DNA of 64,000 nt from Macrococcus equipercicus (GTDB lineage Bacteria; Bacillota; Bacilli; Staphylococcales; Staphylococcaceae): the NCBI RefSeq assembly GCF_004359525.2, contig NZ_SCWC02000001.1, forward strand, positions 62,001 to 126,000. The letters run 5' to 3'. The notes under the pieces were generated by a model. That model searched no databases. It was given only the letters and a program-made list of their open reading frames with translations, and was not told where the DNA came from. Position 1 is the first letter of the stretch. Every line of letters begins with the position of its first letter. Shown one piece after another: positions 51,450 through 60,299 of the stretch. Both the position numbers and the translations under genes were made by a program.

Positions 51450-53374
51450 GAATAACAGACTTACTGACAGCGTCAACCATCGCTCTGGACTTAAGAGCAT
51501 CCTCGAAAGATGCAGTAATCAACGAACTGGTTGACACGTTGTGGTCAGCAGGGAAACTAAACGATAAAGAAAAATATCACGCGGCGATTCACGCACGTGA
51601 AGCTCAAAGTACGACAGGAATCGGCGAAGGAATAGCCATCCCTCATGCGAAGACTGATGCCGTTAAAACACCGGCCATCGCCTTCGGTAAATCTAAACCA
51701 GGTGTAGACTATCAGTCACTTGACGGCACTCCCGCACACTTGTTCTTCATGATCGCGGCACCGGCAGGCGGTGCACAGACGCATCTCGACGCGCTGGCAA
51801 AGCTTTCAGGAATGCTGATGAATGAAGACGTCCGCCGTCAGCTCCTTGACGCACGCTCCAAAGAAGAAGTGCTCGCTATTATTGATGCACACGACGAACC
51901 GGAGGAACGCCATAAAGAAGCGGCGGTAGTGACAGCCCCTACGCAGGAGCCGGATGAAAATCTTATCCTGGCGGTTACTGCATGTCCAACTGGTATTGCG
52001 CACACGTATATGGCAGCAGATTCACTGAAAAATAAAGCGGCGAGAATGGGTGTACCGATCAAAGTTGAAACAAATGGTTCCGGCGGCGTTAAAAACAAAC
52101 TGACTGCTGACGAAATCAGACGTGCAAAAGGCATTATCGTCGCAGCTGACGTCAATGTGGATACAGCGCGTTTCCATGGCAAGAATGTCGTCATGGTGCC
52201 GGTAGCAGACGGCATTAAGCGGCCGGAAGAACTAATCACTATGGCTCAGGATGAGTCGCGTCCTAAATTCGTTGCTAAAGGCGGTGCAGGCACGTCCAGC
52301 ACAGGCAGCGAAAAAACAGGATTTTATAAGCATTTAATGAACGGTGTATCCAACATGCTGCCATTTGTTGTAGCCGGCGGTATTTTAATGGCGATTGCGT
52401 TCATGTTCGGTATTACATCATTTGACCCAACAAAGAGTGATTACAATCCGTTTGCACAAGCGTTATGGACAATTGGTAACGGCAGTGCCTTTGCGCTGAT
52501 GATTCCGATTTTAGCAGGATTCATCGCGATGAGTATCGCAGATCGTCCAGGTCTTGCACCGGGTATGGTCGGCGGTATGTTGGCAATGAGCGGCGGCTCA
52601 GGGTTCCTCGGCGGTCTGATTGCCGGTTTCCTTGCGGGTTATTTAGTGCAGGGCATTAAGAAATTACTGAGCTTTCTGCCCCGGGCACTTGAAGGGACTA
52701 AGCCGACACTGCTTTATCCATTGCTCGGTGTATTGAGTACAGGACTCATTATGTACTATATTATCAATCCGCCGACAAAGTGGCTGAATGACTGGATGAA
52801 TACAACGCTCAGCGGCATGAACGGTGCCAACATTGTGTTATTAGGGCTGATTTTAGGCGGCATGATGGCAATAGATATGGGTGGACCGATTAATAAGGCA
52901 TCCTATGCATTCGGTATTGCAGCGATTGCTGGGAACAACTACGCACCGATTACAGCAGCGATGATCGGTGGTATGGTACCGCCGCTTGCGATTGCGGTAT
53001 CGATGATGTTATTCAAACGTAAATACACGAAAACTCAGCGCGGTTCTATAGTGTCGAACTTAATTATGGGAGCTTCATTCATCACAGAAGGCGCGATCCC
53101 GTTTGCAGCAGCTGACCCGCTGCGCGTCATCCCGTCCATGATTGCCGGCAGTGCAACAGCAGGCGCGATGGCAATGGCGTTCGGCTGCCGTATTCCGGCA
53201 CCGCACGGCGGTCTATGGGTCGCAGGACTTGATAAAGGCCATCTCTTTGGTTTCCTTGTTTCCTTAGTAGTCGGTACACTGATTTCAGCAGTTATTTACG
53301 GCTTGATTAAGCCGAAGTTATCTGAAGAAGAGCTGGCACAGGAAATGGATACGGAGCGCGCGGCTCAAGCGTAA
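51446..53374 (+). CDS. fruA: PTS fructose transporter, fused EIIABC
   Basis: A 642-residue fused phosphotransferase permease. EIIA (about 1-150) has the phosphorylated His in GIAIPHAK; EIIB (about 170-270) has the Cys in VTACPTGIAHTYMAA; EIIC (about 290-630) is the membrane channel (NGVSNMLPFVVAGGILMAIAF, FITEGAIPFAAADPL). It imports fructose as fructose 1-phosphate for FruK. Operon repressed by FruR and CcpA (inferred from upstream sites). Confidence 0.95.
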   Translation: MRITDLLTASTIALDLRASSKDAVINELVDTLWSAGKLNDKEKYHAAIHAREAQSTTGIGEGIAIPHAKTDAVKTPAIAFGKSKPGVDYQSLDGTPAHLFFMIAAPAGGAQTHLDALAKLSGMLMNEDVRRQLLDARSKEEVLAIIDAHDEPEERHKEAAVVTAPTQEPDENLILAVTACPTGIAHTYMAADSLKNKAARMGVPIKVETNGSGGVKNKLTADEIRRAKGIIVAADVNVDTARFHGKNVVMVPVADGIKRPEELITMAQDESRPKFVAKGGAGTSSTGSEKTGFYKHLMNGVSNMLPFVVAGGILMAIAFMFGITSFDPTKSDYNPFAQALWTIGNGSAFALMIPILAGFIAMSIADRPGLAPGMVGGMLAMSGGSGFLGGLIAGFLAGYLVQGIKKLLSFLPRALEGTKPTLLYPLLGVLSTGLIMYYIINPPTKWLNDWMNTTLSGMNGANIVLLGLILGGMMAIDMGGPINKASYAFGIAAIAGNNYAPITAAMIGGMVPPLAIAVSMMLFKRKYTKTQRGSIVSNLIMGASFITEGAIPFAAADPLRVIPSMIAGSATAGAMAMAFGCRIPAPHGGLWVAGLDKGHLFGFLVSLVVGTLISAVIYGLIKPKLSEEELAQEMDTERAAQA

Positions 53375-53379
53375 TCAAT

Positions 53380-53461
53380 AAGCAGTGAAGAGCATGAACA
53401 TCTTGACACTTCGAAACGACTCATTCGGAGAAAGAGAGCTCAGCTTATTCACTGCTTTTTT
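53380..53461 (+). terminator. Terminator of the fru operon
   Basis: Stem AAGCAGTGAA / TTCACTGCTT with a long (58-nt) partly structured interior, then a T run. Confidence 0.6.
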
Positions 53462-53556
53462 GTGTGCATCATATGAGTGCAGATGACAGGTCGTGAACCT
53501 CTCTCTCTATCTTGGAGCACTTAAAAGCGAAAAATCCACATTTCATCGCTTGAGTG

Positions 53557-53565
53557 TGGTAAAAT
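53557..53565 (+). promoter_or_regulatory. Possible extended -10 for the CNNM gene
   Basis: TGGTAAAAT is an extended -10 (TG-N-TAAAAT) with no clear -35. It would start a leader of about 120 nt. Confidence 0.4.
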
Positions 53566-53587
53566 GATACTAACTATTAGGCGTTTT

Positions 53588-53691
53588 AAGGAGGTGACTG
53601 CATTGGGAAGGCTTTAGACTATCAACATCTTGACCTGACTCCTGCACTCACAACTACTACCGGAGGTGAATCCCTACTCTTAGGGAATTAA
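53588..53691 (+). promoter_or_regulatory. CNNM leader: mini-ORF and hairpin between SD and start
   Basis: A full Shine-Dalgarno AAGGAGGTGA (53588-53597) is placed for ATT 53602 (29 codons, ending TAA 53689-53691) or TTG 53603 (four codons, MGRL). A second GGAGG (53662-53666) precedes the hairpin TCCCTA-CTCT-TAGGGA (53671-53686), and the TAA directly abuts the TTG start of the main gene at 53692. Confidence 0.6.
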
Positions 53692-55029
53692 TTGGACATA
53701 TCGACCTTATCAAGTTTATTATTATTTATTTTTCTTATAGCGATGACCGCGCTATTTGTCGGCTCAGAATTCAGTTTGGTGAAAGTCAGAACGTCGCGGA
53801 TTGATCAGCTTGTCTCAGAGGGCAACAAATCAGCGAAGACTGTACAGCACATGGTGCATGAACTGGACTATTACTTATCAGCATGCCAGCTTGGAATTAC
53901 AGTGACAGCGCTTGGTCTTGGCTGGATCGGGGAATCGACGTTTGCATCAGTCATTCATCCCGTACTGCATTTGATTCATGTGCCTGCTGAACTGGCTAAA
54001 CCTATTACGGTTGCACTGAGCTTTGCGATTGTCACGTTTATTCACGTGGTCGTCGGAGAACTGTCTCCTAAATCACTGGCGATTCAATATGCGGAGCGTA
54101 TGACGCTGGCATTTGCCCGACCATTGTATTTCTTCGGCGTCGTGATGAAACCTGTGATCTGGTCGATGAACGGAGCAGCACGACTGATTCTACGTATATT
54201 CGGCGTTCAGCCTTCAGGACATGAACAGGCGATGAGCGAAGACGAGCTGAAGATTATTATGACGCAGAGCTATCAAAGCGGCGAGATCAATCATACGGAA
54301 CTCGCTTATATGCAGAATATCTTTTCATTTGATGAACGTCTGGCAAAAGATATTATGGTGCCGCGTACACAGATGATCACGATGACACAGCCTTTCAATA
54401 TTGAAGATTTGCTGGAAGTTGTCAACGAACATCAGTTCACGCGCTATCCAATTTCTGAAGACGGTGATAAAGACCATATTATCGGCTTCATCAATGTCAA
54501 AGAGTTTCTGACAAAGTATGCTTCAGGTGATCCTGTCAGAATTAAGGAGCATATTCATGAACTGCCGCTGATTCACGAAGTGACGAGAATCAGTGATGCA
54601 TTGATTAAAATGCAGCGTGAGCGCGTCCATATCGCGTTAGTTATAGATGAGTACGGCGGGACGGCTGGTATTTTGACGATGGAAGATATTCTTGAGGAAA
54701 TTGTCGGTGAAATCCGTGATGAATTCGATGATGATGAAGTCAATGATATTATCCGCACCGGGGATAACACGTATCAGATTAACGGACGTGTACTGCTCGA
54801 TGAAATCGAAGAACAGTTTGGCATTGAATTTGAAGACGCTGATGATATTGATACAATCGGCGGCTGGCTGCAGGCACAGAATCCAGACATTGATATTGAC
54901 GATTATGTGGATACGACCTATGATAAATGGGTCATACTGGATGCGGAGAATCATCAGATTAAATCTGTTGCGCTGCATAAGGAATTCAATACTTCACGGA
55001 CAAGTTCTGAAGAAGAGGACTATCAATAA
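53692..55029 (+). CDS. CNNM/CorC-family membrane protein (hemolysin-like, CBS domains)
   Basis: A 445-residue protein: DUF21/CNNM membrane domain (about 1-190, starting [19 protein letters not shown]), a CBS pair (about 205-330; [47 protein letters not shown]) and a C-terminal CorC domain (about 345-430). Relatives such as staphylococcal MpfA are needed for Mg2+ efflux or tolerance. It must start at TTG 53692 since TAA precedes it in frame; the Shine-Dalgarno lies 25 nt upstream with a hairpin between. Confidence 0.9.
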   Translation: MDISTLSSLLLFIFLIAMTALFVGSEFSLVKVRTSRIDQLVSEGNKSAKTVQHMVHELDYYLSACQLGITVTALGLGWIGESTFASVIHPVLHLIHVPAELAKPITVALSFAIVTFIHVVVGELSPKSLAIQYAERMTLAFARPLYFFGVVMKPVIWSMNGAARLILRIFGVQPSGHEQAMSEDELKIIMTQSYQSGEINHTELAYMQNIFSFDERLAKDIMVPRTQMITMTQPFNIEDLLEVVNEHQFTRYPISEDGDKDHIIGFINVKEFLTKYASGDPVRIKEHIHELPLIHEVTRISDALIKMQRERVHIALVIDEYGGTAGILTMEDILEEIVGEIRDEFDDDEVNDIIRTGDNTYQINGRVLLDEIEEQFGIEFEDADDIDTIGGWLQAQNPDIDIDDYVDTTYDKWVILDAENHQIKSVALHKEFNTSRTSSEEEDYQ

Positions 55030-55084
55030 TCGCTATAGCTTGATTTACTTATCTCACTGCAGAGCTCGCTATATTATCAAACGG

Positions 55085-55109
55085 GAGGGACATGTGTCTC
55101 TCTTTTTTT
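55085..55109 (+). terminator. Terminator of the CNNM gene
   Basis: Stem GAGGGAC / GTCTCTC (one G-T pair) with ATGT loop and seven T, close to the rluF ribosome site. Confidence 0.7.
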
Positions 55110-55120
55110 GGAGGTTAATC

Positions 55121-55825
55121 ATGAGGATCAATAAATATTTATCTGAATCAGGAATCACATCGCGGCGGGGGGCCGATAAGTTCATTAACGACGGCCGCGT
55201 TATGATTAACGGCCTTCCGGCGGAACTCGGCAGTCAAGTCGCAGAAGGTGATGTAGTGCTGGTAGACGGCCGGCCTGTTACGCTGGATAACAGCTATGTT
55301 TATTTGAAGCTGAATAAACCAAGAGGCATCACATCAACAACGGAACGTCATATTAAAGGGAACATTGTTGATTTCGTTGGTCATCGCGAGCGGATTTTTC
55401 ATATCGGCAGATTGGATAAAGACTCTGAAGGATTGATTCTGCTCACCAATGACGGGGATATCGTCAACGAGATACTGCGTGCAGAGAACAAGCATGAGAA
55501 AGAATATGTCGTGACAGTAGACAAGAAAATCACCGCTGAGTTTTTGACAAAGATGGCTGAAGGTGTGGCGATACTTGATACAGTGACGCTGCCTGCGAAA
55601 GTAAAAAAAATTAACGATCATACTTTTAATATTGTTTTAATGCAGGGGTTAAACAGACAGATCCGTAGAATGTGCGAGGCGCTGGGATATGACGTGCGGC
55701 GGCTGAAGCGCATCCGGGTCATGAATATTTTAATCGACGGACTGAAAAACGGAGAATGGCAGGATCTTACAGCTGGCGAACGACAGGAACTGTTCACCCA
55801 GTTGAATTATGAGCCGAAACGATAA
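55121..55825 (+). CDS. rluF: 23S rRNA pseudouridine synthase (RluF type)
   Basis: A 234-residue RsuA/RluB/RluF-family pseudouridine synthase: an S4 RNA-binding domain at the N terminus ([20 protein letters not shown]) and a catalytic domain with [17 protein letters not shown] (catalytic Asp) and [21 protein letters not shown]. The [12 protein letters not shown] stretch favours RluF (U2604 of 23S rRNA) but other targets are possible. Start ATG 55121 with GGAGG 7 nt upstream. Confidence 0.88.
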   Translation: MRINKYLSESGITSRRGADKFINDGRVMINGLPAELGSQVAEGDVVLVDGRPVTLDNSYVYLKLNKPRGITSTTERHIKGNIVDFVGHRERIFHIGRLDKDSEGLILLTNDGDIVNEILRAENKHEKEYVVTVDKKITAEFLTKMAEGVAILDTVTLPAKVKKINDHTFNIVLMQGLNRQIRRMCEALGYDVRRLKRIRVMNILIDGLKNGEWQDLTAGERQELFTQLNYEPKR

Positions 55826-55844
55826 ATAAGCATGAACTATGGGC

Positions 55845-55879
55845 AAAACAAAGAGCCGCACAATGCGGCTCTTTGTTTT
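55845..55879. terminator. Perfect bidirectional terminator
   Basis: 16-bp stem AAAACAAAGAGCCGCA / TGCGGCTCTTTGTTTT with CAA loop, between rluF and the convergent AIM24 gene. Confidence 0.9.
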
Positions 55880-55881
55880 AT

Positions 55882-56676
55882 TTAGTTATCTCCGCCGAGT
55901 ATATCGAAGAGACCGCCAAGTGAGCTGCCTTCACCTCTAGTAGCCCCGGTGGGTGGCGCCGCAGCAAATATTCTGCTCGCTAAACGGGAGAACGGCAGAG
56001 ACTGGACATAAACAGTGCCCGGGCCTTCAAGCCGCGCGAACCAGACACCTTCTCCGCCGAACAGCTTTGTCTTAATGCCGGGAACGCGTTCCAGGTCATA
56101 ACTCACGCTGCTTGTCATTCCTACTAAACAGCCTGTATCGACTTGCAGCACTTCACCGGCCGCAAGATCCTTCTGGATGATCGCACCGCCTGCATGAATG
56201 AATGCCATGCCATCACCTGACAGACGCTGCATAATAAATCCTTCACCGCCGAAAAAGCCGACGCCGATTTTCTTCTGGATGGCGATGCCCACTGAGACGC
56301 CTTTAGCCGCGCCTAAAAATGCATCTTTCTGGCAGATGAATTCACCGCCGAGACGGTCCAGATCGATTGGAATGATTTTACCGGGATAAGGGGCCGCCAG
56401 ATAAACATGTTCTTTACCTGTACCGCGGTTAGTGAACGTCGTCATAAACAGGCTTTCACCCGTCAATGTACGTTTCCCGGCTGCAAATAATTTGTCCATA
56501 AACCCTGAGCCGCCGGAAGAGGCGCCATCACCGAAGATTGTTTCCATCTGAATCGCCGGTTTGATCATCATCATACTGCCGGCCTCAGAAATAACAGTTT
56601 CATTAGGATCCAGTTCGATTTCTACATATTGAATATCATCACCATAAATTTTGTAATCTATTTCATGATTGTTCAT
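55882..56676 (-). CDS. AIM24-family (TIGR00266) protein
   Basis: A 264-residue soluble beta-rich protein with the family segments EAGSMMMIKPAIQMET, LAAPYPGKIIPIDL and GGEGFIMQRLSGDGMAFIHAGG. Family members are near tryptophan-RNA-binding-protein-like folds; biological role unknown. A promoter TCGACA-17-TATACT lies on the minus strand about 40 nt upstream. Confidence 0.87.
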   Translation of the reverse strand: MNNHEIDYKIYGDDIQYVEIELDPNETVISEAGSMMMIKPAIQMETIFGDGASSGGSGFMDKLFAAGKRTLTGESLFMTTFTNRGTGKEHVYLAAPYPGKIIPIDLDRLGGEFICQKDAFLGAAKGVSVGIAIQKKIGVGFFGGEGFIMQRLSGDGMAFIHAGGAIIQKDLAAGEVLQVDTGCLVGMTSSVSYDLERVPGIKTKLFGGEGVWFARLEGPGTVYVQSLPFSRLASRIFAAAPPTGATRGEGSSLGGLFDILGGDN

Positions 56677-56752
56677 TTAAGTCACCCTCCTTAATACTTC
56701 CAGTATACAAATCATTCCATATACTGTCGAATGATAGCAGGATAGACAGCAC

Positions 56753-56781
56753 AAAAAAAAGAGCCCGCAGGCTCTTTTTTT
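56753..56781 (-). terminator. Terminator of GlsB-like gene
   Basis: AAGAGCC / GGCTCTT hairpin with long A/T runs on both sides. Confidence 0.85.
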
Positions 56782-56783
56782 AA

Positions 56784-57038
56784 TTAACGACGACGGTGCA
56801 TCATGTTTAATATGATTGACACAATCGCGATTAAAAGAATAGTACCGATTAAAGCCGGTAAAATGTGAACGCCCCAGATTGAAGGACCCCAGCTGCCTAA
56901 TAGAAAGCCGCCAAGTGAAGCACCGATTAAACCTGCGATAATATTACCGATTTTTCCGCCGGGAATATCAGTACCCATAATCATACCAGCAATCCAGCCG
57001 ATAAGACCACCCATGATTAATGTAAGAATTAAGCCCAT
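56784..57038 (-). CDS. GlsB/YeaQ/YmgE-family stress membrane protein
   Basis: An 84-residue three-helix membrane protein of the transglycosylase-associated family, with GLIGWIAGMIMGTDIPGG and IIAGLIGASLGGFLLG. Despite the family name no transglycosylase activity is known; relatives are stress-induced. Start ATG 57038 with AGGAGG upstream. The sigma-B-like promoter fits stress control. Confidence 0.88.
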   Translation of the reverse strand: MGLILTLIMGGLIGWIAGMIMGTDIPGGKIGNIIAGLIGASLGGFLLGSWGPSIWGVHILPALIGTILLIAIVSIILNMMHRRR

Positions 57039-57108
57039 GTATGTTTCCTCCTGATAAGTAAGTAATAAGAACATTAAATTATGATGAGAAAGCTCTCATG
57101 CTGTATAT

Positions 57109-57133
57109 ATACCACCTGCTTAAAAAGTTAAAC
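57109..57133 (-). promoter_or_regulatory. Sigma-B-type promoter
   Basis: Minus strand: GTTTAA (complement of 57128-57133), 13-nt spacer, TGGTAT (complement of 57109-57114). Confidence 0.65.
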
Positions 57134-57152
57134 ACAAAACTTATATTTTTTC

Positions 57153-57734
57153 TTAATTTACTTGCTCACGTCTTAAAACAAAGAGGATGAGCAGCAGAAA
57201 CCAGAGTATATATAAATAGTTATAAGGCATAAAAAATGTCAGCAGGATGACCGTGCTGTACATCAGCAGCAGACCATAACGAACAGGGTACGTCATATAC
57301 CGGTAAATGCTGTCTTTACTCCGCTCCAGCGGCCGGTCAATCACGCCCAGTGTAAACAGAATATAGCCTGTTATAAAAACACTGATACTCAAATAAGCAG
57401 TCGATAAATAAACTGATGAATCACTTGTAGAAAACAACAGCGGAATTAATAAGCAGATGACTAACGTCAGACCGGTCCATTCCCGCTTGCAGCGGACAGT
57501 CAGCGGCAGCATGCCTCTCATCGAGAGCAGAATGATGACAAACAGCTGACAGACGATAGTCAAAAGAAAAGCACGGTTGATGAAGTTCCCTTCACCGGAG
57601 AGCGGATACGTAATAAGTGCCGTCATCGTCATCGCAGCCGGAAGATAAGCAATAAAATATTGAGCATAATACCGGCTGAATAAATAGTGAAGAACGATTA
57701 CTGTAATCACGCTGATTGACATTAGCAAAATCAT
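57153..57734 (-). CDS. Hypothetical membrane protein
   Basis: A 193-residue protein with six predicted membrane helices and no recognisable family motif. Charged loops are few (KREWTG, RPLERSKDS). It lies 54 nt downstream of queE in the same direction, but an extended -10 (TGATATAAT on the minus strand near 57770) may give it its own promoter. A link to queuosine or 7-deazapurine uptake is only a guess from position. Confidence 0.65.
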   Translation of the reverse strand: MILLMSISVITVIVLHYLFSRYYAQYFIAYLPAAMTMTALITYPLSGEGNFINRAFLLTIVCQLFVIILLSMRGMLPLTVRCKREWTGLTLVICLLIPLLFSTSDSSVYLSTAYLSISVFITGYILFTLGVIDRPLERSKDSIYRYMTYPVRYGLLLMYSTVILLTFFMPYNYLYILWFLLLILFVLRREQVN

Positions 57735-57788
57735 AACTCACACTCCTGGAAAACAAACATTAAGCCGATTATATCAGTTTCGTGTGCG

Positions 57789-58499
57789 CTATACACCTTT
57801 TTTGTTGCTCCACAGCAGTGTATGAAGCTGCGGTGTTACAAATACGCTGTTCATCTGATGATCATCCATAACGCGGTCAATCAGCTCTTCATAGCGCTCC
57901 AGCAGTTTTTCTGTATGATTGCTGACTGTTTCGTCCAGATAAGGGTTGCCGACTTGAAGGTAAAACTTAAGCTCAGGGTAACGCTGATGAATCGTCCGTG
58001 CGAATGCGTAATCAGCGTCGTCAAAGACAACGACTTTCAAGCTGATGCGCTCTTTGTTCACCTGATTGATGATGCTGTCCAGTACGGCCAGGTTATGAAC
58101 CATACCGGAGGACGGGGGCTTCGGACTGAGTGTCAGCTGATTGATGTCCGTCATCCAGTCCTGAAATTTAGAGCCTTGTGTTTCAAGCGCCACTTCGCAG
58201 CCTTCAGCATGAAGTAAAGTGACTAGTGAACTAAGTCCTTTAATCAAGGCCGGGTTTCCTCCTGATATAGTCACATGGTCAAAACAATCACCACCGACCG
58301 CCTTCAGTTCATTCATGATGTCTTCAGCCGTCATCATCCGGATGTCGTCTTTTGCTGTGCCGTCCCAGGTGAACTTGGAGTCGCACCAGCTGCATCTGAA
58401 ATCACAGCCTGCCGTACGGACGAACATGGTTTTGCGGCCGATGACCATCCCTTCACCCTGGATAGTCGGTCCGAACACTTCCATTACAGGAATTTTCAT
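57789..58499 (-). CDS. queE: 7-carboxy-7-deazaguanine synthase
   Basis: A 236-residue radical SAM enzyme that converts 6-carboxytetrahydropterin to 7-carboxy-7-deazaguanine. The Fe-S motif is in TAGCDFRCSWCDSKFTWDG (CxxxCxxC), preceded by FGPTIQGEGMVIGRKTMFVR. Overlaps queD in ATGA; last enzyme gene of the queCDE operon under preQ1 control. Confidence 0.94.
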   Translation of the reverse strand: MKIPVMEVFGPTIQGEGMVIGRKTMFVRTAGCDFRCSWCDSKFTWDGTAKDDIRMMTAEDIMNELKAVGGDCFDHVTISGGNPALIKGLSSLVTLLHAEGCEVALETQGSKFQDWMTDINQLTLSPKPPSSGMVHNLAVLDSIINQVNKERISLKVVVFDDADYAFARTIHQRYPELKFYLQVGNPYLDETVSNHTEKLLERYEELIDRVMDDHQMNSVFVTPQLHTLLWSNKKGV

Positions 58500-58912
58500 G
58501 ACTGCTCACCCCGGTAAATCACGTAGCTTGTCGGTGTCTCTCTTAAAAACACTTGCAGACAGACCGCTTTATTCGGCAGTGTATTCAGGTGCTCCTGCAC
58601 TAATTCATGAATGCGTTCCGCTAATTTTTCTGTGGAGGGCATGATATCTTGAATATCAGGCAGGTCATTCAATAGCTGATGATCAAACCGGCCATGAATA
58701 AGCTGCTTCAGCGTGCTGAAATTCACGAGAAATCCTGCATCATCAAGCGTATTGCCGGCAATAGTGAGATTGAGGAAATACGTATGGCCGTGAACTCTGC
58801 CGCATGCACCTGCATCAGAATGCGGAATGTAATGCGCACTTGAGAAATTCATATCTTTGTTAAGCTCGAAACGATAGTTATGGGCGACTTGGGGATAAAT
58901 CTGCTGTATCAT
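58496..58912 (-). CDS. queD: 6-carboxy-5,6,7,8-tetrahydropterin synthase
   Basis: A 138-residue PTPS-family enzyme acting on dihydroneopterin triphosphate. Zinc His residues in FSSAHYIP and [11 protein letters not shown], catalytic Cys in GACGRVHGH. Overlaps queC and queE by 4 nt each. Confidence 0.94.
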   Translation of the reverse strand: MIQQIYPQVAHNYRFELNKDMNFSSAHYIPHSDAGACGRVHGHTYFLNLTIAGNTLDDAGFLVNFSTLKQLIHGRFDHQLLNDLPDIQDIMPSTEKLAERIHELVQEHLNTLPNKAVCLQVFLRETPTSYVIYRGEQS

Positions 58913-59574
58913 TTTGTTTCTCTCTCTTTCATATAGGCATTGAGCCCGTTATTTCGTAATAGACAGCTCGGACATGTGCCGCAGCCGTCAGCGATAATGC
59001 CTTCGTAGCATGTTAATGTATTGTTTCTGACGTACTCTAGTTGACCAAGCGAATCAGCAAGTGCCCACGTCTCTGTTTTGTCGAGCCACATCAACGGGGT
59101 ATGAATGACAAAGTCCTTGTCCATCGACAAGTTCAGCGTGACATTCAGTGATTTAATAAATATGTCCCGGCAGTCCGGATAGCCTGAGAAATCGGTTTCG
59201 CACACGCCGGTAATGATATGTCTGGCACCGATCTGATAGGCAAGGGCGCCCGCAAATGACATGAACAGCAGGTTACGGGCCGGAACAAACGTGTTCGGAA
59301 TATCGTTTTCGGCTGTAATAGCCATTGTATGGTCGGTCAGTGCGTTCGGTGCAAGTTGTGCCAGAAGCGACATATCCAGCACGTGGTGTGTCAACTGCTG
59401 ATCCTGTGCAATGCGTTCTGCCACCTCAATTTCAAGTGCATGTCGCTGGCCGTAGTTGAACGTCACGAGCTCAACTTCCTTGAAATGCTTCAGCGCGTAG
59501 AACATGCATGTCGTGCTGTCCTGACCGCCGCTGAAGACGACAAGTGCTTTATCATTTAATAATTGTCCATTCAT
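58909..59574 (-). CDS. queC: 7-cyano-7-deazaguanine synthase
   Basis: A 221-residue ATP-dependent enzyme making preQ0 from 7-carboxy-7-deazaguanine. PP-loop SGGQDSTT near the N terminus, [11 protein letters not shown] in the middle and the zinc Cys cluster in [19 protein letters not shown] 59574 is chosen because AAAGGTGA is 6 nt upstream; the longer frame to 59592 overlaps that site. First gene behind the preQ1 riboswitch. Confidence 0.94.
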   Translation of the reverse strand: MNGQLLNDKALVVFSGGQDSTTCMFYALKHFKEVELVTFNYGQRHALEIEVAERIAQDQQLTHHVLDMSLLAQLAPNALTDHTMAITAENDIPNTFVPARNLLFMSFAGALAYQIGARHIITGVCETDFSGYPDCRDIFIKSLNVTLNLSMDKDFVIHTPLMWLDKTETWALADSLGQLEYVRNNTLTCYEGIIADGCGTCPSCLLRNNGLNAYMKERETK

Positions 59575-59593
59575 TATATTCACCTTTTCCAAT

Positions 59594-59664
59594 AAAAAAA
59601 GACATCTTTCCCTAGCAAGATGTCGTACTAGTTTTTTATAGAGGGTATGCGCTAGGAACCTCTT
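59594..59664 (-). promoter_or_regulatory. preQ1-I riboswitch with terminator
   Basis: Minus strand aptamer AGAGGTTCCTAGC, CCCTCTATAAAAAACTAG (complement of 59628-59664) matches the preQ1-I class; the terminator GACATCTT / AAAGATGTC plus T run follows (complement of 59594-59624). Confidence 0.93.
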
Positions 59665-59682
59665 ATATTAAATTCGTTTCTC

Positions 59683-59711
59683 ATTGTAACAGAAAAAAGT
59701 TTATACTTAAA
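59683..59711 (-). promoter_or_regulatory. Promoter of the queCDE operon
   Basis: Minus strand: TTTAAG, 17-nt spacer, TACAAT (complement of 59683-59688), just upstream of the riboswitch. The -35 is weak. Confidence 0.5.
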
Positions 59712-59738
59712 GAAATTAATGATAAGGACATGATGAGC

Positions 59739-60299
59739 ATGCTGCTGATGATAGATAACTATGATTCATTTACCTATAATATTGTTCATTATTTAGAAGG
59801 GCTGGATTATGACGTTGTTGTCCGGACTCCTGACGAACTCATACTTGAAGAAATCTCCCTGCTTCATCCGGAAGCCATCATCATCTCACCGGGACCCGGG
59901 CATCCGCTTGAAGCAGAGCTCTGCCTGGCTGTTGTCCGGGAGTTTCAGGGCAAGTATCCGCTGCTCGGCATATGTCTCGGTTTTCAGGTGATCGTGGCAG
60001 CATTCGGCGGACAAGTTGTCCAGGGGCCGCCGGTTCATGGGCATCAAGTGATGATGACTCACGACGGACAAGGGATGTTTGAAGGATTAAAAAACCCGCT
60101 TGCTGTCGGACGCTACCATTCACTGAGAGCGTCAGTTGTTCCTGACTGCCTGACGATTACTGCGTCAGCGGATGATGTCATCATGGCAGTCCGCCATCGC
60201 TCGCTCCCCATTGAAGCTGTGCAGTACCATCCGGAATCCGTACTGACGGACTGCGGGCGGGAACAGCTCGCTAATTTTTTGAAGAGGTGCAGCCGATGA
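59739..60299 (+). CDS. pabA: Aminodeoxychorismate synthase, glutaminase subunit
   Basis: A 186-residue class I glutamine amidotransferase (MLLMIDNYDSFTYN start). Catalytic Cys in LGICLGFQ and His-Glu in YHPES near the end; SPGPGHP oxyanion region. It supplies ammonia to PabB for folate synthesis; TrpG is the alternative but the downstream PabB-PabC partner supports PabA. ATGs at 59730 and 59733 also exist. Stop overlaps pabB in ATGA. Confidence 0.9.
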   Translation: MLLMIDNYDSFTYNIVHYLEGLDYDVVVRTPDELILEEISLLHPEAIIISPGPGHPLEAELCLAVVREFQGKYPLLGICLGFQVIVAAFGGQVVQGPPVHGHQVMMTHDGQGMFEGLKNPLAVGRYHSLRASVVPDCLTITASADDVIMAVRHRSLPIEAVQYHPESVLTDCGREQLANFLKRCSR

